The translations under genes were made by a program, and so were the position numbers. From Bryobacterales bacterium (GTDB taxonomy: Bacteria; Acidobacteriota; Terriglobia; Bryobacterales; Bryobacteraceae), in contig JAFAQY010000029.1 of NCBI GenBank assembly GCA_019261985.1, positions 1 to 57,251 of the forward strand: a DNA stretch of 57,251 nucleotides. Direction: 5' to 3'. Shown here in pieces: positions 42,962 to 50,819 of this stretch; the first letter of the stretch is position 1, and each line of letters starts with the position of its first letter. Under the pieces are notes generated by a model, which had not been told where the DNA came from, did not search any database, and saw only the letters and a program-made list of their open reading frames with translations.

Positions 42962-42977
42962 TGGCACGAGAACTGCG
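42962..42977 (+). promoter_or_regulatory. Candidate sigma-54 promoter for the gene at 43039
   Basis: TGGCACG at 42962-42968, four bases, then CTGCG at 42973-42977 gives GG and GC separated by 10 bp, the invariant -24/-12 spacing of sigma-54 promoters (consensus TGGCACG-N4-TTGC). Only one consensus base of the -12 box differs. The gene start lies about 62 bp downstream. No activator gene was seen in the window. Confidence 0.45.
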
Positions 42978-43038
42978 TTTTCCAAGCTGCCTAGTTCATC
43001 CCAATTAATCCGAGCTAAGCAGAATTGAGGTAGTTGAA

Positions 43039-43449
43039 ATGACTAAGTCGTTGTTGGCAATTTTCGCGGTCACCGCTCTCACCGGTTCGTCCTTGTTTGG
43101 TCAAGACGAGCTGCGCGTCACGATCCCATTCGATTTCAACGCGGGCCAGCACGCGCTAGCGGCCGGCGATTACACCGTACGCATGTCGTATGCTGCCGGC
43201 ACGATCCAGGTGCGGACAGCGGATGCACGTCACGCGGTGCAGTTGCTGGCTCACGCAGCCAGCCCAAGCAGGGGGTCCGATACGGCGCGCCTGGTGTTTC
43301 ACAAATATGGCGATCGATATTTCCTCTCGCAGGTGTTCCAATCGGGGAATAACCCCGGCCAGGAGCTTCCGAGGTCACATGAGGAGCAGGAGCAGATCGC
43401 CGCGCGCCACGCTGTAAAGACGATTACGATAGCGGCGATGGTGCGGTAG
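43039..43449 (+). CDS. Small secreted acidobacterial protein
   Basis: The 136-residue protein starts MTKSLLAIFAVTALTGSSLF, a signal peptide cleaved about residue 21, then DELRVTIPFDFNAGQHALAA, GDYTVRMSYAAGTIQV and VFHKYGDRYFLSQVFQSG. Short proteins with the IPFDF...LPAGxYxV pattern are very common in Acidobacteria and appear to be secreted beta-sandwich proteins of unknown role. The C-terminus is polar and helical. A GAGGTAG sequence precedes the ATG. Candidate sigma-54 promoter elements sit upstream. Confidence 0.7.
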   Translation: MTKSLLAIFAVTALTGSSLFGQDELRVTIPFDFNAGQHALAAGDYTVRMSYAAGTIQVRTADARHAVQLLAHAASPSRGSDTARLVFHKYGDRYFLSQVFQSGNNPGQELPRSHEEQEQIAARHAVKTITIAAMVR

Positions 43450-43494
43450 AAGGTGGGGTTTTGCGCACACCCACCCGGCCAAGCGACGCTCAAA

Positions 43495-43603
43495 GTGGAG
43501 CAGGCTGCCTAGCCTGCGCGCGGTTGCCAACCGCGCTGGTCGGCTTTGCTCACAGCCGACCAGGCGGTTTGGCAAGCCGCCGCAGGATGGCATCCTGCCC
43601 CAC
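43495..43603. repeat. Palindrome-array element, five hairpins
   Basis: The element starts GTGGAGCAGG and ends CCTGCCCCAC. It contains GCAGGCTGCCTAGCCTGC, GCGCGGTTGCCAACCGCGC, a longer TGGTCGGCT/AGCCGACCA pair, GGCGGTTTGGCAAGCCGCC and GCAGGATGGCATCCTGC. It fills most of the gap between the small secreted protein gene and the minus-strand gene at 43636. Confidence 0.85.
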
Positions 43604-43635
43604 AACGGTCAGGCTGCCTGGTGTTCAGTGCAGAT

Positions 43636-44403
43636 TTAGGATTCCACCTGCTCTGGGAACACGGCGTACCCGGATGGGGGAGGGAAAAGCTCCTCCAGGG
43701 CGACCAGCCGTTTGCGGATAAACGGGCTCGGGAGCTGCCTCGGGCCCGTTTCGACGTCGATGTCGCAGCAGATTCCGTGCATGTACAGCGTTAGCGTGTC
43801 GATAAACGATTGGCGCGCGTATGCGCGGAATGCTCGCGCGGCGGCGGCGTTCTTGGTGCGTTTTAACGACTGCTTCAAACGCCAGCTTGGTTCGTCGACC
43901 TCTCCGTGCGCGTCGGCGCTCAACTCCTCGCGAAGCATGCGGCTATACCGCGCCTCTACTGCATCGTTCCAGTGTTCGCCGATCACCGTGGCCAGCAGGT
44001 GATAAAAGCGGTAGTGATACTCCGCTACTTCCTGATCCTTGAGAGCGAACGCGAGTACCGTCTCGTCGCCCAGTTGCACTTGGGTTGAGTTGGAGGTTCT
44101 CCCTTCGGGAGGCTTTTCGATGGACACGTAATCGTCCGCGGAGGTTTTCTCGCGGCCCTTTTCCGTTCCATTTCCTCGCTCCAAATAAGGAACCAGAAGA
44201 ATAGAAACTTTCGGCAGCGCCGCGGCAATCTTCGGAGGCAGCGCCGCAACGGGTTCTTGCAGGTATTCGCGCAGATCGTCTTCAGACATTGGCACCGAAG
44301 CGCAAAAATACGAGAAGGTGTTGCTGAGCGGGATCATTTCGCTGCGGAACCGCTCCGCAAACTGGGGCACGCTCAGCCTGGCGAGGTCGAATTGTGCGGG
44401 CAT
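43636..44403 (-). CDS. Unknown protein, mostly alpha-helical
   Basis: The 255-residue soluble protein has no signal peptide or clear membrane segment. Parts that look conserved are FDLARLSVPQFAERFRSEMI, SEDDLREYLQEPVAALPPKI, VAEYHYRFYHLLATVIGEHW and RAFRAYARQSFIDTLTLYMH followed by a GICCDIDVETGPRQ. The Cys-Cys pair and Tyr/His-rich helix could suit a metal- or cofactor-binding bundle, but this is speculation. I do not recognise the family. It lies between palindromic repeats and an envelope-stress-like operon, all divergent from it. Confidence 0.6.
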   Translation of the reverse strand: MPAQFDLARLSVPQFAERFRSEMIPLSNTFSYFCASVPMSEDDLREYLQEPVAALPPKIAAALPKVSILLVPYLERGNGTEKGREKTSADDYVSIEKPPEGRTSNSTQVQLGDETVLAFALKDQEVAEYHYRFYHLLATVIGEHWNDAVEARYSRMLREELSADAHGEVDEPSWRLKQSLKRTKNAAAARAFRAYARQSFIDTLTLYMHGICCDIDVETGPRQLPSPFIRKRLVALEELFPPPSGYAVFPEQVES

Positions 44404-44539
44404 TTAAGAGCTACTTTCATTTTACCGTGTCCGGGCAGTAGCGAAAGTTTAGGCAGATTCGCCGTTTCGAATTTAGATGGTTGGCGCCCTCAGGAACCGC
44501 GGAGACGGGTGGTCCTGGCGAAGGCATCGAAAGCCGTGT

Positions 44540-44561
44540 GGGGCGGCCTTTTAGCCGCCCC
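44540..44561. repeat. Single 8-bp-stem palindrome
   Basis: GGGGCGGC and GCCGCCCC flank a CTTTTA loop. It has the style of the palindrome arrays (a stem with an AT-rich centre) but stands alone in the 269-bp gap 44404-44672, which contains no gene. It might act as a transcription pause site. Confidence 0.55.
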
Positions 44562-44652
44562 GGGTAGCGCTCGGCCCGAAATGACATCGGGGCTGGAATC
44601 GAGGCCCTCTAAAACGCAAAGCTCTTCGTAACGGGGGTTTTACCTAGGCAAT

Positions 44653-44666
44653 CTCCCAGTTGGGAG
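44653..44666 (+). promoter_or_regulatory. Hairpin overlapping the ribosome binding site of the DUF883-like gene
   Basis: CTCCC at 44653-44657 pairs with GGGAG at 44662-44666 around a four-base loop. The GGGAG is the likely ribosome binding site (6 bases before ATG 44673), so pairing would hide it. The stem is short and its effect is unproven. Confidence 0.35.
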
Positions 44667-44672
44667 TGCACT

Positions 44673-45110
44673 ATGGAAAAAGTATGGAAAGAAAACTGGT
44701 CCGACGAAGTTTCTTCGACGGCTTCGCAAGTAGGCCAGAAGGCTTTAGATCAAATCGATCAGCAGAGGGATAAGGCGGCTAACAAGCTGGAAGATATGGC
44801 AGGGTCGATGCATGTGACGGCGGACACTGCTTCCGAGCGCGCCTCGGGCGTGGGCCATTGGGCGGCCAGCAAGTTGGACAGTGCCGCCGCAAAGATGCAT
44901 GAAACGGCGGATTCGGGGTCCCAGCGCGTCTCGGGCATAGGCCATTCCGCCGCCGATGCCATTCAATCCACAGCCTCCTTCCTGCGGGAGCACGACACCA
45001 GGAAGATAGTAGGCGGCTTTGAGGACCTTATCCGGAAGTACCCGACGAAATCGCTCTTGATCGCCGTTGCCGCGGGCTTTGTAGCGGGCCGCGCTCTCAG
45101 GCACGAGTAG
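44673..45110 (+). CDS. DUF883/ElaB-like stress protein
   Basis: The 145-residue protein has an amphipathic, Ala/Gln/Asp-rich helical body with heptad-like repeats (SERASGVGHWAASKLDSAAA, SQRVSGIGHSAADAIQSTAS) and a C-terminal membrane segment (KSLLIAVAAGFVAGRAL). This is the layout of DUF883/ElaB proteins, which sit on the inner membrane and associate with ribosomes or stress responses. It is the first gene of a compact four-gene set (holin-X-like, DUF3618-like, BrkB). The two near-repeated blocks, about 30 residues apart, suggest an internal duplication. Confidence 0.7.
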   Translation: MEKVWKENWSDEVSSTASQVGQKALDQIDQQRDKAANKLEDMAGSMHVTADTASERASGVGHWAASKLDSAAAKMHETADSGSQRVSGIGHSAADAIQSTASFLREHDTRKIVGGFEDLIRKYPTKSLLIAVAAGFVAGRALRHE

Positions 45111-45118
45111 GAAAGCCC

Positions 45119-45505
45119 ATGCCCGTTGAGAGCCGTTCGTTCATTGAAGTTGTCCAGGACGTGGTTTCGAACATACAAGACATTGTTCGTTCCGAAATAC
45201 GCCTGGCGCGGGCGGAGATGACTATCGAAGCGAAACAAGCTGCCCGGGCAGCCGGGGTGATTGCGGCCGGCGCCCTACTCGCCCTGTACTGCCTCGGGTT
45301 CCTATTCCTGGCCGCGGTTTACGCATTGGCCACCGTGCTTCCAGGTTGGGGCGCGGCGCTCATTGTGTTTGGCGGGCTTTTGGTGATTGCAATCACGCTG
45401 ATCGCCATAGGAAGAGCACGCATGAAATTGGTTCATGCGAAGCCGGAAACAACCATCCAGAGCGTCAAGGAGAACGTCGAATGGCTGAAGAGCCAGACCA
45501 GATAA
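45119..45505 (+). CDS. Holin-superfamily III (Holin-X-like) membrane protein
   Basis: The 128-residue protein has an N-terminal amphipathic segment (IRSEIRLARAEMTIEAKQAA), two hydrophobic helices (VIAAGALLALYCLGFLFLAA and AALIVFGGLLVIAITLIAIG) and a polar C-terminus. This matches the PF07332-type Holin-X/DUF1469 family, which despite the name is widespread in chromosomes and co-occurs with DUF3618 and DUF883 proteins. There is no phage gene nearby. It starts 8 bp after the DUF883-like gene and overlaps the DUF3618-like start. Confidence 0.8.
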   Translation: MPVESRSFIEVVQDVVSNIQDIVRSEIRLARAEMTIEAKQAARAAGVIAAGALLALYCLGFLFLAAVYALATVLPGWGAALIVFGGLLVIAITLIAIGRARMKLVHAKPETTIQSVKENVEWLKSQTR

Positions 45506-45957
45506 AAGATCACATCGACAGCACGCGGAAAGAGCTCGACAGCAATCTCTACGAATTGCAATCTCGAGTGCATGACCGAGTGGACGACCTGCGCCACCGA
45601 GTGAAGGATGCGACGAACTGGCGTACTTATGTGAACCGGTATCCGCTGGCTGTGGCGGGTTTGGCGTTTGCCGGCGGAACAGCTATTGGTCTTGCGCTTG
45701 GTCCCATGCGCCGGTCGAAAGCGCGGCATGACGGTCATTACAAAACGCGGCCTGACGGTCATTACTACGATGCCATTAGCGGGCCGAAAGAACGCAGCTA
45801 TCTATGGGATATCGTCAAGAGCGCGGCTGTCGGATTTGCAGCCAGTCAGGTGAAAGCCATGATGAGGAATGCGGTGGAGGGTGTGCGCCATCCTCACGAA
45901 CATAGGGAGTACGGCAGCACCCCAGGCGGGGGGCATCCCGCTACATCGTCCTGGTAG
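45481..45957 (+). CDS. DUF3618-like membrane-associated protein
   Basis: ATG 45481 gives 158 residues and is preceded by AAGGAG at the right distance, inside the holin-like gene (25-bp overlap). The frame is open to 45346, but earlier codons are out of context. The N-terminus MAEEPDQIKDHIDSTRKELD followed by SNLYELQSRVHDRVDDLRHR matches the DUF3618 helix. Then comes a membrane segment (RYPLAVAGLAFAGGTAIGLAL) and a second weak one (IVKSAAVGFAASQVKAM). The His/Tyr-rich linker (HYKTRPDGHYYDA) is odd. Co-expression with the other operon genes is likely. Confidence 0.75.
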   Translation: MAEEPDQIKDHIDSTRKELDSNLYELQSRVHDRVDDLRHRVKDATNWRTYVNRYPLAVAGLAFAGGTAIGLALGPMRRSKARHDGHYKTRPDGHYYDAISGPKERSYLWDIVKSAAVGFAASQVKAMMRNAVEGVRHPHEHREYGSTPGGGHPATSSW

Positions 45958-45985
45958 GTAATCGGCGCCCGGGGAGGTTGGGCCG

Positions 45986-46852
45986 GTGCGTTACATCAAG
46001 AATTTATTCACTCGTACCTTTGAACAGTGGGCCGAGCACGATGCTGCTACATGGGGCGCCGCTCTCGCATACTACACTGTGCTGTCGCTCGCCCCGTTGC
46101 TTGTAATCGCAGTCGCCATTGCGGGGATCGTATTCCGGAAGGAAACCATCCAAAACCGGATTGTGGAGTACGTCACGAACCTAATGGGACCGTCCGGGGC
46201 GGACACGTTCCACGCGATCCTGGCAAATGTCCAATCGCCTAAAGCCGGTATCATCGCCACATTCGGGGGAATCGTTGTTTTACTAATTAGCGCATCCGGT
46301 GTGTTTATCGAATTGCGGACGGCGCTCAACACCATTTGGGATGTGGAACCGTCAGCTGATTCCGGCATACGCGGCACGATTAAGGAACGTTTGCGCTCGG
46401 TCGTCATGGTGATCGCGATCGGATTCCTTCTGGTCGCGGCGCTGCTTGCAAGCAGCGCGATTGCCGCCGTTGCGCGCCTCTCCTCGCATGTAGCTCCCCC
46501 GTGGCTGCACAAGGGAATCGGAAATGCGATTACCGTGATTGCAATTGCCGTGCTGTTTGCGATTGTGTATCGCTATGTTCCGGCGAAGACGCTGCCATGG
46601 CGGAAGCTGTGGCCGGGGGCCCTGGCTACGGCTATATTGGTCACCGCGGGAAAATACGCGCTCGGCCTATATTTATCGAAGGCGACCCTAGGGTCCGCGT
46701 ATGGAGCAGCAGGATCGCTGGTTGTTTTCCTCGCTTGGATCTACTATGTGTCGCTGCTGTTTTTGCTGGGGGCGGAATTCACGCGTGTATTCGCGTGCTA
46801 TGAAGAAGGGGCTTGCCTGAAGATGAACCAGGACGGTTCGCCACCCAACTGA
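45986..46852 (+). CDS. YihY/BrkB family membrane protein
   Basis: The 288-residue protein starts at GTG 45986 after GGGAGG and has six membrane segments. The conserved BrkB layout is RYIKNLFTRTFEQWAEHDAA, TWGAALAYYTVLSLAPLLVI, a long extracytoplasmic loop, ASGVFIELRTALNTIWDVEP, and then the tail block GSAYGAAGSLVVFLAWIYYV followed by LGAEFTRVF. Members are inner-membrane proteins of unclear function, long mis-annotated as ribonuclease BN. It ends the four-gene operon, about 30 bp after the DUF3618-like gene. Confidence 0.9.
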   Translation: MRYIKNLFTRTFEQWAEHDAATWGAALAYYTVLSLAPLLVIAVAIAGIVFRKETIQNRIVEYVTNLMGPSGADTFHAILANVQSPKAGIIATFGGIVVLLISASGVFIELRTALNTIWDVEPSADSGIRGTIKERLRSVVMVIAIGFLLVAALLASSAIAAVARLSSHVAPPWLHKGIGNAITVIAIAVLFAIVYRYVPAKTLPWRKLWPGALATAILVTAGKYALGLYLSKATLGSAYGAAGSLVVFLAWIYYVSLLFLLGAEFTRVFACYEEGACLKMNQDGSPPN

Positions 46853-46950
46853 GAACCCCGCCACCGTGGCCGCGCTTCTTGGGTCCGGATGCCATCCTCA
46901 GTACGCCCTTATTCCTCACCGCACCGGGGTGTTACACTGGTCCATAACTT

Positions 46951-47121
46951 ATGGCCATCAGTAAGGATTTATTGGAGATCCTGGTGTGCCCGCTGTGCAA
47001 AGCCGAGCTGGAGTTGAAGCCGGACGGCAGCGGCCTGAAGTGCGTGGAATGCAAGCGTGTTTACCCCGTTCGCGACGACATCCCGGTGATGCTGGTCGAC
47101 GAAGCGCGCATTGAAGAATAG
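46951..47121 (+). CDS. Trm112 family zinc-ribbon protein
   Basis: This 56-residue gene reads [20 protein letters not shown], then [20 protein letters not shown] and [12 protein letters not shown], ending at TAG 47119. CPLC and CVEC pairs form the zinc site, and [11 protein letters not shown] is the family's closing block. Bacterial relatives (YcaR) are found beside lpxK and LPS genes, and Trm112 proteins in general stabilise methyltransferases. Here it precedes a heptosyltransferase-like gene by 21 bp, so it belongs to an LPS-type cluster. Confidence 0.85.
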   Translation: MAISKDLLEILVCPLCKAELELKPDGSGLKCVECKRVYPVRDDIPVMLVDEARIEE

Positions 47122-47142
47122 CCTTTTCGGCCGAATTTACAG

Positions 47143-48072
47143 ATGAGCACAGTTTTGGAGGGCCTGCCTTTGGGCTCGCGTGTCGCCGTGATCCGGCTGC
47201 GGTCCCTGGGCGACTCCGTCTTGACCATCCCCGCGCTGGCGTTGCTGAAAGCATGCCGGCCTGATTTGCGGATCGGAGTCGTGTTGGAAGACCGGTTCCG
47301 CGCGGTTTTTAACGGCAATCCCGATATCGACGACATTCTGAAACCGAGCGCCGCGGCGATTTTTTCGTGGCGGCCGAAGCTAACGATCAATTTTCATGGG
47401 GGTGCGCGGAGCATGGCGCTGACGCTTGCTTCCGGCGCCACACGGCGCGTGGGCTTCGGCCATCACCGCTATAGCTTCATCTATTCGCATCGGATCCCGC
47501 GAGCACAGGAGATTCTCGGCCAGGAACGGACGGTTCACACAGCCGAGCATCTTGCATCGGCGATGTTCTGGTTGGGAGCGCCGCGGCGCGAGATCCCACG
47601 GGCAAAGCTGTTTCTACAAGCGGGTCAAGCTTCGCATACGCGGAAGGCTACCACACAAGCACGCGTAGTTATCCATCCATTCGCCTCCGAAACCGGCAAA
47701 ACCTGGCCCGCGGAGCGGTTCCTGGCCGTCGCGCTAGAACTGAAGGAGGGTGGGCTTGAGCCGGTTTTCCTTGCCGGTCCGCGCGACGATACCAGTGCCT
47801 TCGCCCGGTTCACGGTATGGCAGGGCGCGCCGATGGAGGACGTCAAGAGCCTGATGGCCGGCGCGCACCTCTTCATCGGCAATGACAGCGGACCCGCACA
47901 CATCGCGGCCGCATTCGGCGTTCCTTGCGTGGTGCTGTTTGGGTCTTCCGATCCACTCGTCTGGGCGCCTTGGCGGACCGAGGCGCGTGTGCTCCAGCAC
48001 CAGGGTGGGATCGATGCGATTCAAATTCACGAGGTCCGCGAAGCAGTCCATTCGTTGAAGGTGGCGGCATGA
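47143..48072 (+). CDS. Glycosyltransferase family 9 (heptosyltransferase-like)
   Basis: The 309-residue protein is a GT-B fold sugar transferase. It starts RVAVIRLRSLGDSVLTIPAL (the R-x-x-x-x-GD donor/acceptor motif of GT9), then KACRPDLRIGVVLEDRFRAV. The second half has VIHPFASETGKTWPAERFLA, LFIGNDSGPAHIAAAFGVPC and LFGSSDPLVWAPW, the sugar-nucleotide-binding segment. WaaC/WaaF enzymes add heptose to the LPS inner core in the cytoplasm. The gene overlaps the MsbA-type exporter gene (ATGA at 48069-48072), which fits LPS assembly. The exact sugar is not known. Confidence 0.9.
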   Translation: MSTVLEGLPLGSRVAVIRLRSLGDSVLTIPALALLKACRPDLRIGVVLEDRFRAVFNGNPDIDDILKPSAAAIFSWRPKLTINFHGGARSMALTLASGATRRVGFGHHRYSFIYSHRIPRAQEILGQERTVHTAEHLASAMFWLGAPRREIPRAKLFLQAGQASHTRKATTQARVVIHPFASETGKTWPAERFLAVALELKEGGLEPVFLAGPRDDTSAFARFTVWQGAPMEDVKSLMAGAHLFIGNDSGPAHIAAAFGVPCVVLFGSSDPLVWAPWRTEARVLQHQGGIDAIQIHEVREAVHSLKVAA

Positions 48073-49889
48073 GGGAGTTGGGGCGGCTGCTTCGCTATTC
48101 CAGGCGCTACACTCCACACCTGCTTGCTTCCGTGATTTTGATGGCCTGCGTGGGCTTGTCGCAAGCCGTGACAGTTGCGCTGATTAAGCCCATATTCGAC
48201 CGCGTATTAAATCCGCAATCGGCTGATGCGCCGGTGAAACTGTTTACGATTCCGCTTTGGCAGCACAGTGTGTACCTGGACCGGTTCGTTCCCTCCGGAA
48301 TTCACAACGTGTGGAACATGGTGGCCTTTGGAATCCTCGCGGTATTCGCGGTCAAAGGCCTTTGCGATTACCTGGGAAATTACCTCATCAACTACGTCGG
48401 ATTCTGCGCGGTAACAGACTTGCGGCAAGATGTTTTCGACCGCGTAGTTCATCAGGACGCGCATTTCTTCGAGGCCAATACCACCGCCCGCGTAATGAGT
48501 TCCATCATGAACGATCTGGAAAAGATCCAGGTGGCGGTCTCGCACATTCTCGCCGACTGGCTACGCCAATCCTTCAGCCTGCTTGGCCTGGGCGCGATAA
48601 TTTTGCAGACGGATTGGAAGCTGGCGTTAGGGAGCCTGAGCCTGCTGCCGTTTGTTCTGGTGCCGACTCTCCGCTTAGGAAAACGAATCCGCCGGACCAC
48701 CCGGCGCGCGCAGGACGATGCAGCCGAACTGAATCAGGTGCTGCAAGAAACGCTTACCGGGCATCACGTCGTGAAATCTTTCGGGGCGGAAGAAATCGAA
48801 TCCAATCGCTTCCGGCTGCGCGCGCTCGGTTTGCGGCGAAGCAATTTGCGATATGTGGCGCAACAGGCGATCGCATCCCCGCTGATCGACTTCTTCGGCG
48901 CGGTGACGATTGTCTTTCTGCTGACGTACGCCCGCAACCAAATCAAAGCCGGCGCGATGACTGTGGGCGAGTTCGGCAGCTTCGTCATGGCGCTGCTGCT
49001 GCTGTACGAGCCGGTAAAAAGGCTCACGGGGATTCACAATATCTTTCAACAGGCGCTGGGCGCTTCGCAAAAGGTGTTTGAGTATCTGGATCGAGAACAG
49101 CAAATCAAAGAAAAGACCGGCGCCGTTCGCCTTGTGCGGTTCGAGAAATCGATTCAATTCGATGATGTCAGCTTCCATTACCCGGGAGCGCCCGGTGGTT
49201 TTGTTCTCGACAAGATTTCATTAGAAGTCCGCGCGGGACAAATTGTGGCGCTAGCCGGTCCCAGCGGAGCAGGGAAGACTACGCTCGCCAATCTGGTGCC
49301 GCGATTTTACGACGTCACCGGCGGCGCAGTCCGCATCGATGGCCGTGACATTCGCGACGTGCGACTTGCATCCCTGCGAGACAAGATCGGGATTGTCGCT
49401 CAGGACACGTTCCTTTTCAACGACACCATCGCGAACAACATCAGCTACGGGTCGCGCTACGCAACGGATGATCAAGTTCGCCAAGCGGCGCGTAGCGCTC
49501 TGGCGGAGGAGTTCATTCTACGAATGCCGCACGGCTACGAGACCATCATCGGCGAGCGCGGCCACAGGTTAAGCGGCGGCCAGCGGCAACGGCTGGCGAT
49601 CGCGCGGGCACTGCTGAAGAACGCGCCGATCCTGATTCTCGACGAAGCCACATCGCACCTCGATAGTGAATCGGAACTGCTGGTCCAAGAAGCGCTGCAA
49701 AAATTGATGGAGGACCGCACCGTAATCGTAATCGCGCACCGGCTTTCCACCATTCGCCGCGCGGACCAGATCGTGGTCCTCGACCACGGCAGGATTATCG
49801 AGACGGGGACGCACGAGGAACTCGCGAGCCGAGGCGGAATGTACCAGCGGTTGCACGACCTGCAATTTTTGGAGGCCGATGCGAAGTAG
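48069..49889 (+). CDS. ABC exporter, MsbA/lipid A flippase-like
   Basis: ATG 48069 (606 residues) overlaps the stop of the GT9 gene by 4 bp; a longer frame from 47925 is antiparallel nonsense within that gene. Six membrane helices (HLLASVILMACVGLSQAVTV and on) form the type I exporter domain. The ATPase has LAGPSGAGKTTLANLVPRFY (Walker A), VAQDTFLFNDTI (Q loop), RLSGGQRQRLAIARALLKN (signature), ILILDEATSHLDSESE (Walker B) and a His switch in VIVIAHRLSTIRR. Length and sequence order match MsbA-type half transporters. Context with heptosyltransferase and Trm112 supports lipid A or LPS-core flipping. Confidence 0.88.
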   Translation: MRELGRLLRYSRRYTPHLLASVILMACVGLSQAVTVALIKPIFDRVLNPQSADAPVKLFTIPLWQHSVYLDRFVPSGIHNVWNMVAFGILAVFAVKGLCDYLGNYLINYVGFCAVTDLRQDVFDRVVHQDAHFFEANTTARVMSSIMNDLEKIQVAVSHILADWLRQSFSLLGLGAIILQTDWKLALGSLSLLPFVLVPTLRLGKRIRRTTRRAQDDAAELNQVLQETLTGHHVVKSFGAEEIESNRFRLRALGLRRSNLRYVAQQAIASPLIDFFGAVTIVFLLTYARNQIKAGAMTVGEFGSFVMALLLLYEPVKRLTGIHNIFQQALGASQKVFEYLDREQQIKEKTGAVRLVRFEKSIQFDDVSFHYPGAPGGFVLDKISLEVRAGQIVALAGPSGAGKTTLANLVPRFYDVTGGAVRIDGRDIRDVRLASLRDKIGIVAQDTFLFNDTIANNISYGSRYATDDQVRQAARSALAEEFILRMPHGYETIIGERGHRLSGGQRQRLAIARALLKNAPILILDEATSHLDSESELLVQEALQKLMEDRTVIVIAHRLSTIRRADQIVVLDHGRIIETGTHEELASRGGMYQRLHDLQFLEADAK

Positions 49890-49922
49890 GACAAGCTTAA
49901 GCCTGTCCCACTTAAGAAACAC

Positions 49923-50819
49923 ATGAGCAACGTCCGCAGCATGACCGGGTTTGCCCGCGCGCGCCGTGCGCTCGGCGACGGTGAGGTCGTGGTAAGCGTG
50001 AAGAGCGTAAATCATCGCGGCTTGGATATTCACGTCCGCGCGCCGGAAGCCGCCGATCCTTTTGAAGTCGCTATGCGCGCATTGGTGAAGAGTCATATCG
50101 GCCGTGGACACATCGAAATCCGGATTTCCGTTCCGAGCAGCAGCGCCGACGGTAGCGCGCCCTTAATTAACCACGCGATGCTCGAGCAATACCTGCGTTC
50201 TTTTCAGGACGCCGCTGTAAAACATGGGCTGAACGCCGTACCCGATCTAAATACAGCTTTTCGGTTTCCCGGAATGTTCGGGCCTGCCGAGACAGAACTT
50301 CCGGAGGGAACGGAAGCGATTCTGTTAGATGCGCTCGCCGAGGCCTTGCATCAGCTAAACGCCTTCCGGGAGCGGGAAGGCGCAGAGATCGCCGTCGAAA
50401 TGCAGAAGCATGCGGCCCAGGTAGGGGACGGGGCAGAAAAAATGGAGGAGATCCGTCTATCGGCGGTGTGGCTGTTTCAAAACCGGTTGACAGAAAAGCT
50501 AAAAGAGTTACTCAAGGGCGCGCAAGTGGACCCCCAAAGGTTGGCGCAAGAAGCGGCAATCCTGGCCGACCGCAGCGATATCGGGGAGGAACTGGCGCGC
50601 TTGAAAATTCATTCCCGCCAGCTCTTAGGACTGATCGAGTCGGGCGGCGAAATCGGGAAAAAGCTGGACTTTTTGCTTCAAGAGATGAATCGCGAGACCA
50701 ATACGATCCTGTCCAAAACCGGAGGCGCGGGGGAGGCGGGTCTACGCATCACGGAGCTGGCGCTCGCAGCGAAGGCGGCCATCGAAAAAATCCGTGAACA
50801 GGCGCTGAACCTCGAATGA
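49923..50819 (+). CDS. yicC: YicC family endoribonuclease
   Basis: The 298-residue protein begins SNVRSMTGFARARRALGDGE, the hallmark YicC N-terminus, with VSVKSVNHRGLDIHVRAPEA following. The C-terminal part (RLAQEAAILADRSDIGEELARL, HSRQLLGLIESGGEIGKKLD, FLLQEMNRETNTILSK) is the DUF1732 domain. YicC proteins are implicated in RNA turnover. It is followed by gmk with an ATGA overlap, the conserved yicC-gmk-rpoZ order of many bacteria. Confidence 0.92.
   Translation: MSNVRSMTGFARARRALGDGEVVVSVKSVNHRGLDIHVRAPEAADPFEVAMRALVKSHIGRGHIEIRISVPSSSADGSAPLINHAMLEQYLRSFQDAAVKHGLNAVPDLNTAFRFPGMFGPAETELPEGTEAILLDALAEALHQLNAFREREGAEIAVEMQKHAAQVGDGAEKMEEIRLSAVWLFQNRLTEKLKELLKGAQVDPQRLAQEAAILADRSDIGEELARLKIHSRQLLGLIESGGEIGKKLDFLLQEMNRETNTILSKTGGAGEAGLRITELALAAKAAIEKIREQALNLE

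Noticed and set aside
44673-46852. Prophage remnant suggested by the holin-like gene
   Set aside because: No lysin, capsid, tail, integrase or attachment site is near; Holin-X family genes are common in bacterial chromosomes with DUF3618 partners.
47925-48068. Extended N-terminus of the ABC exporter
   Set aside because: The extra 48 codons lie inside the GT9 gene; ATG 48069 with the ATGA overlap and the start of the first helix region is the natural start.
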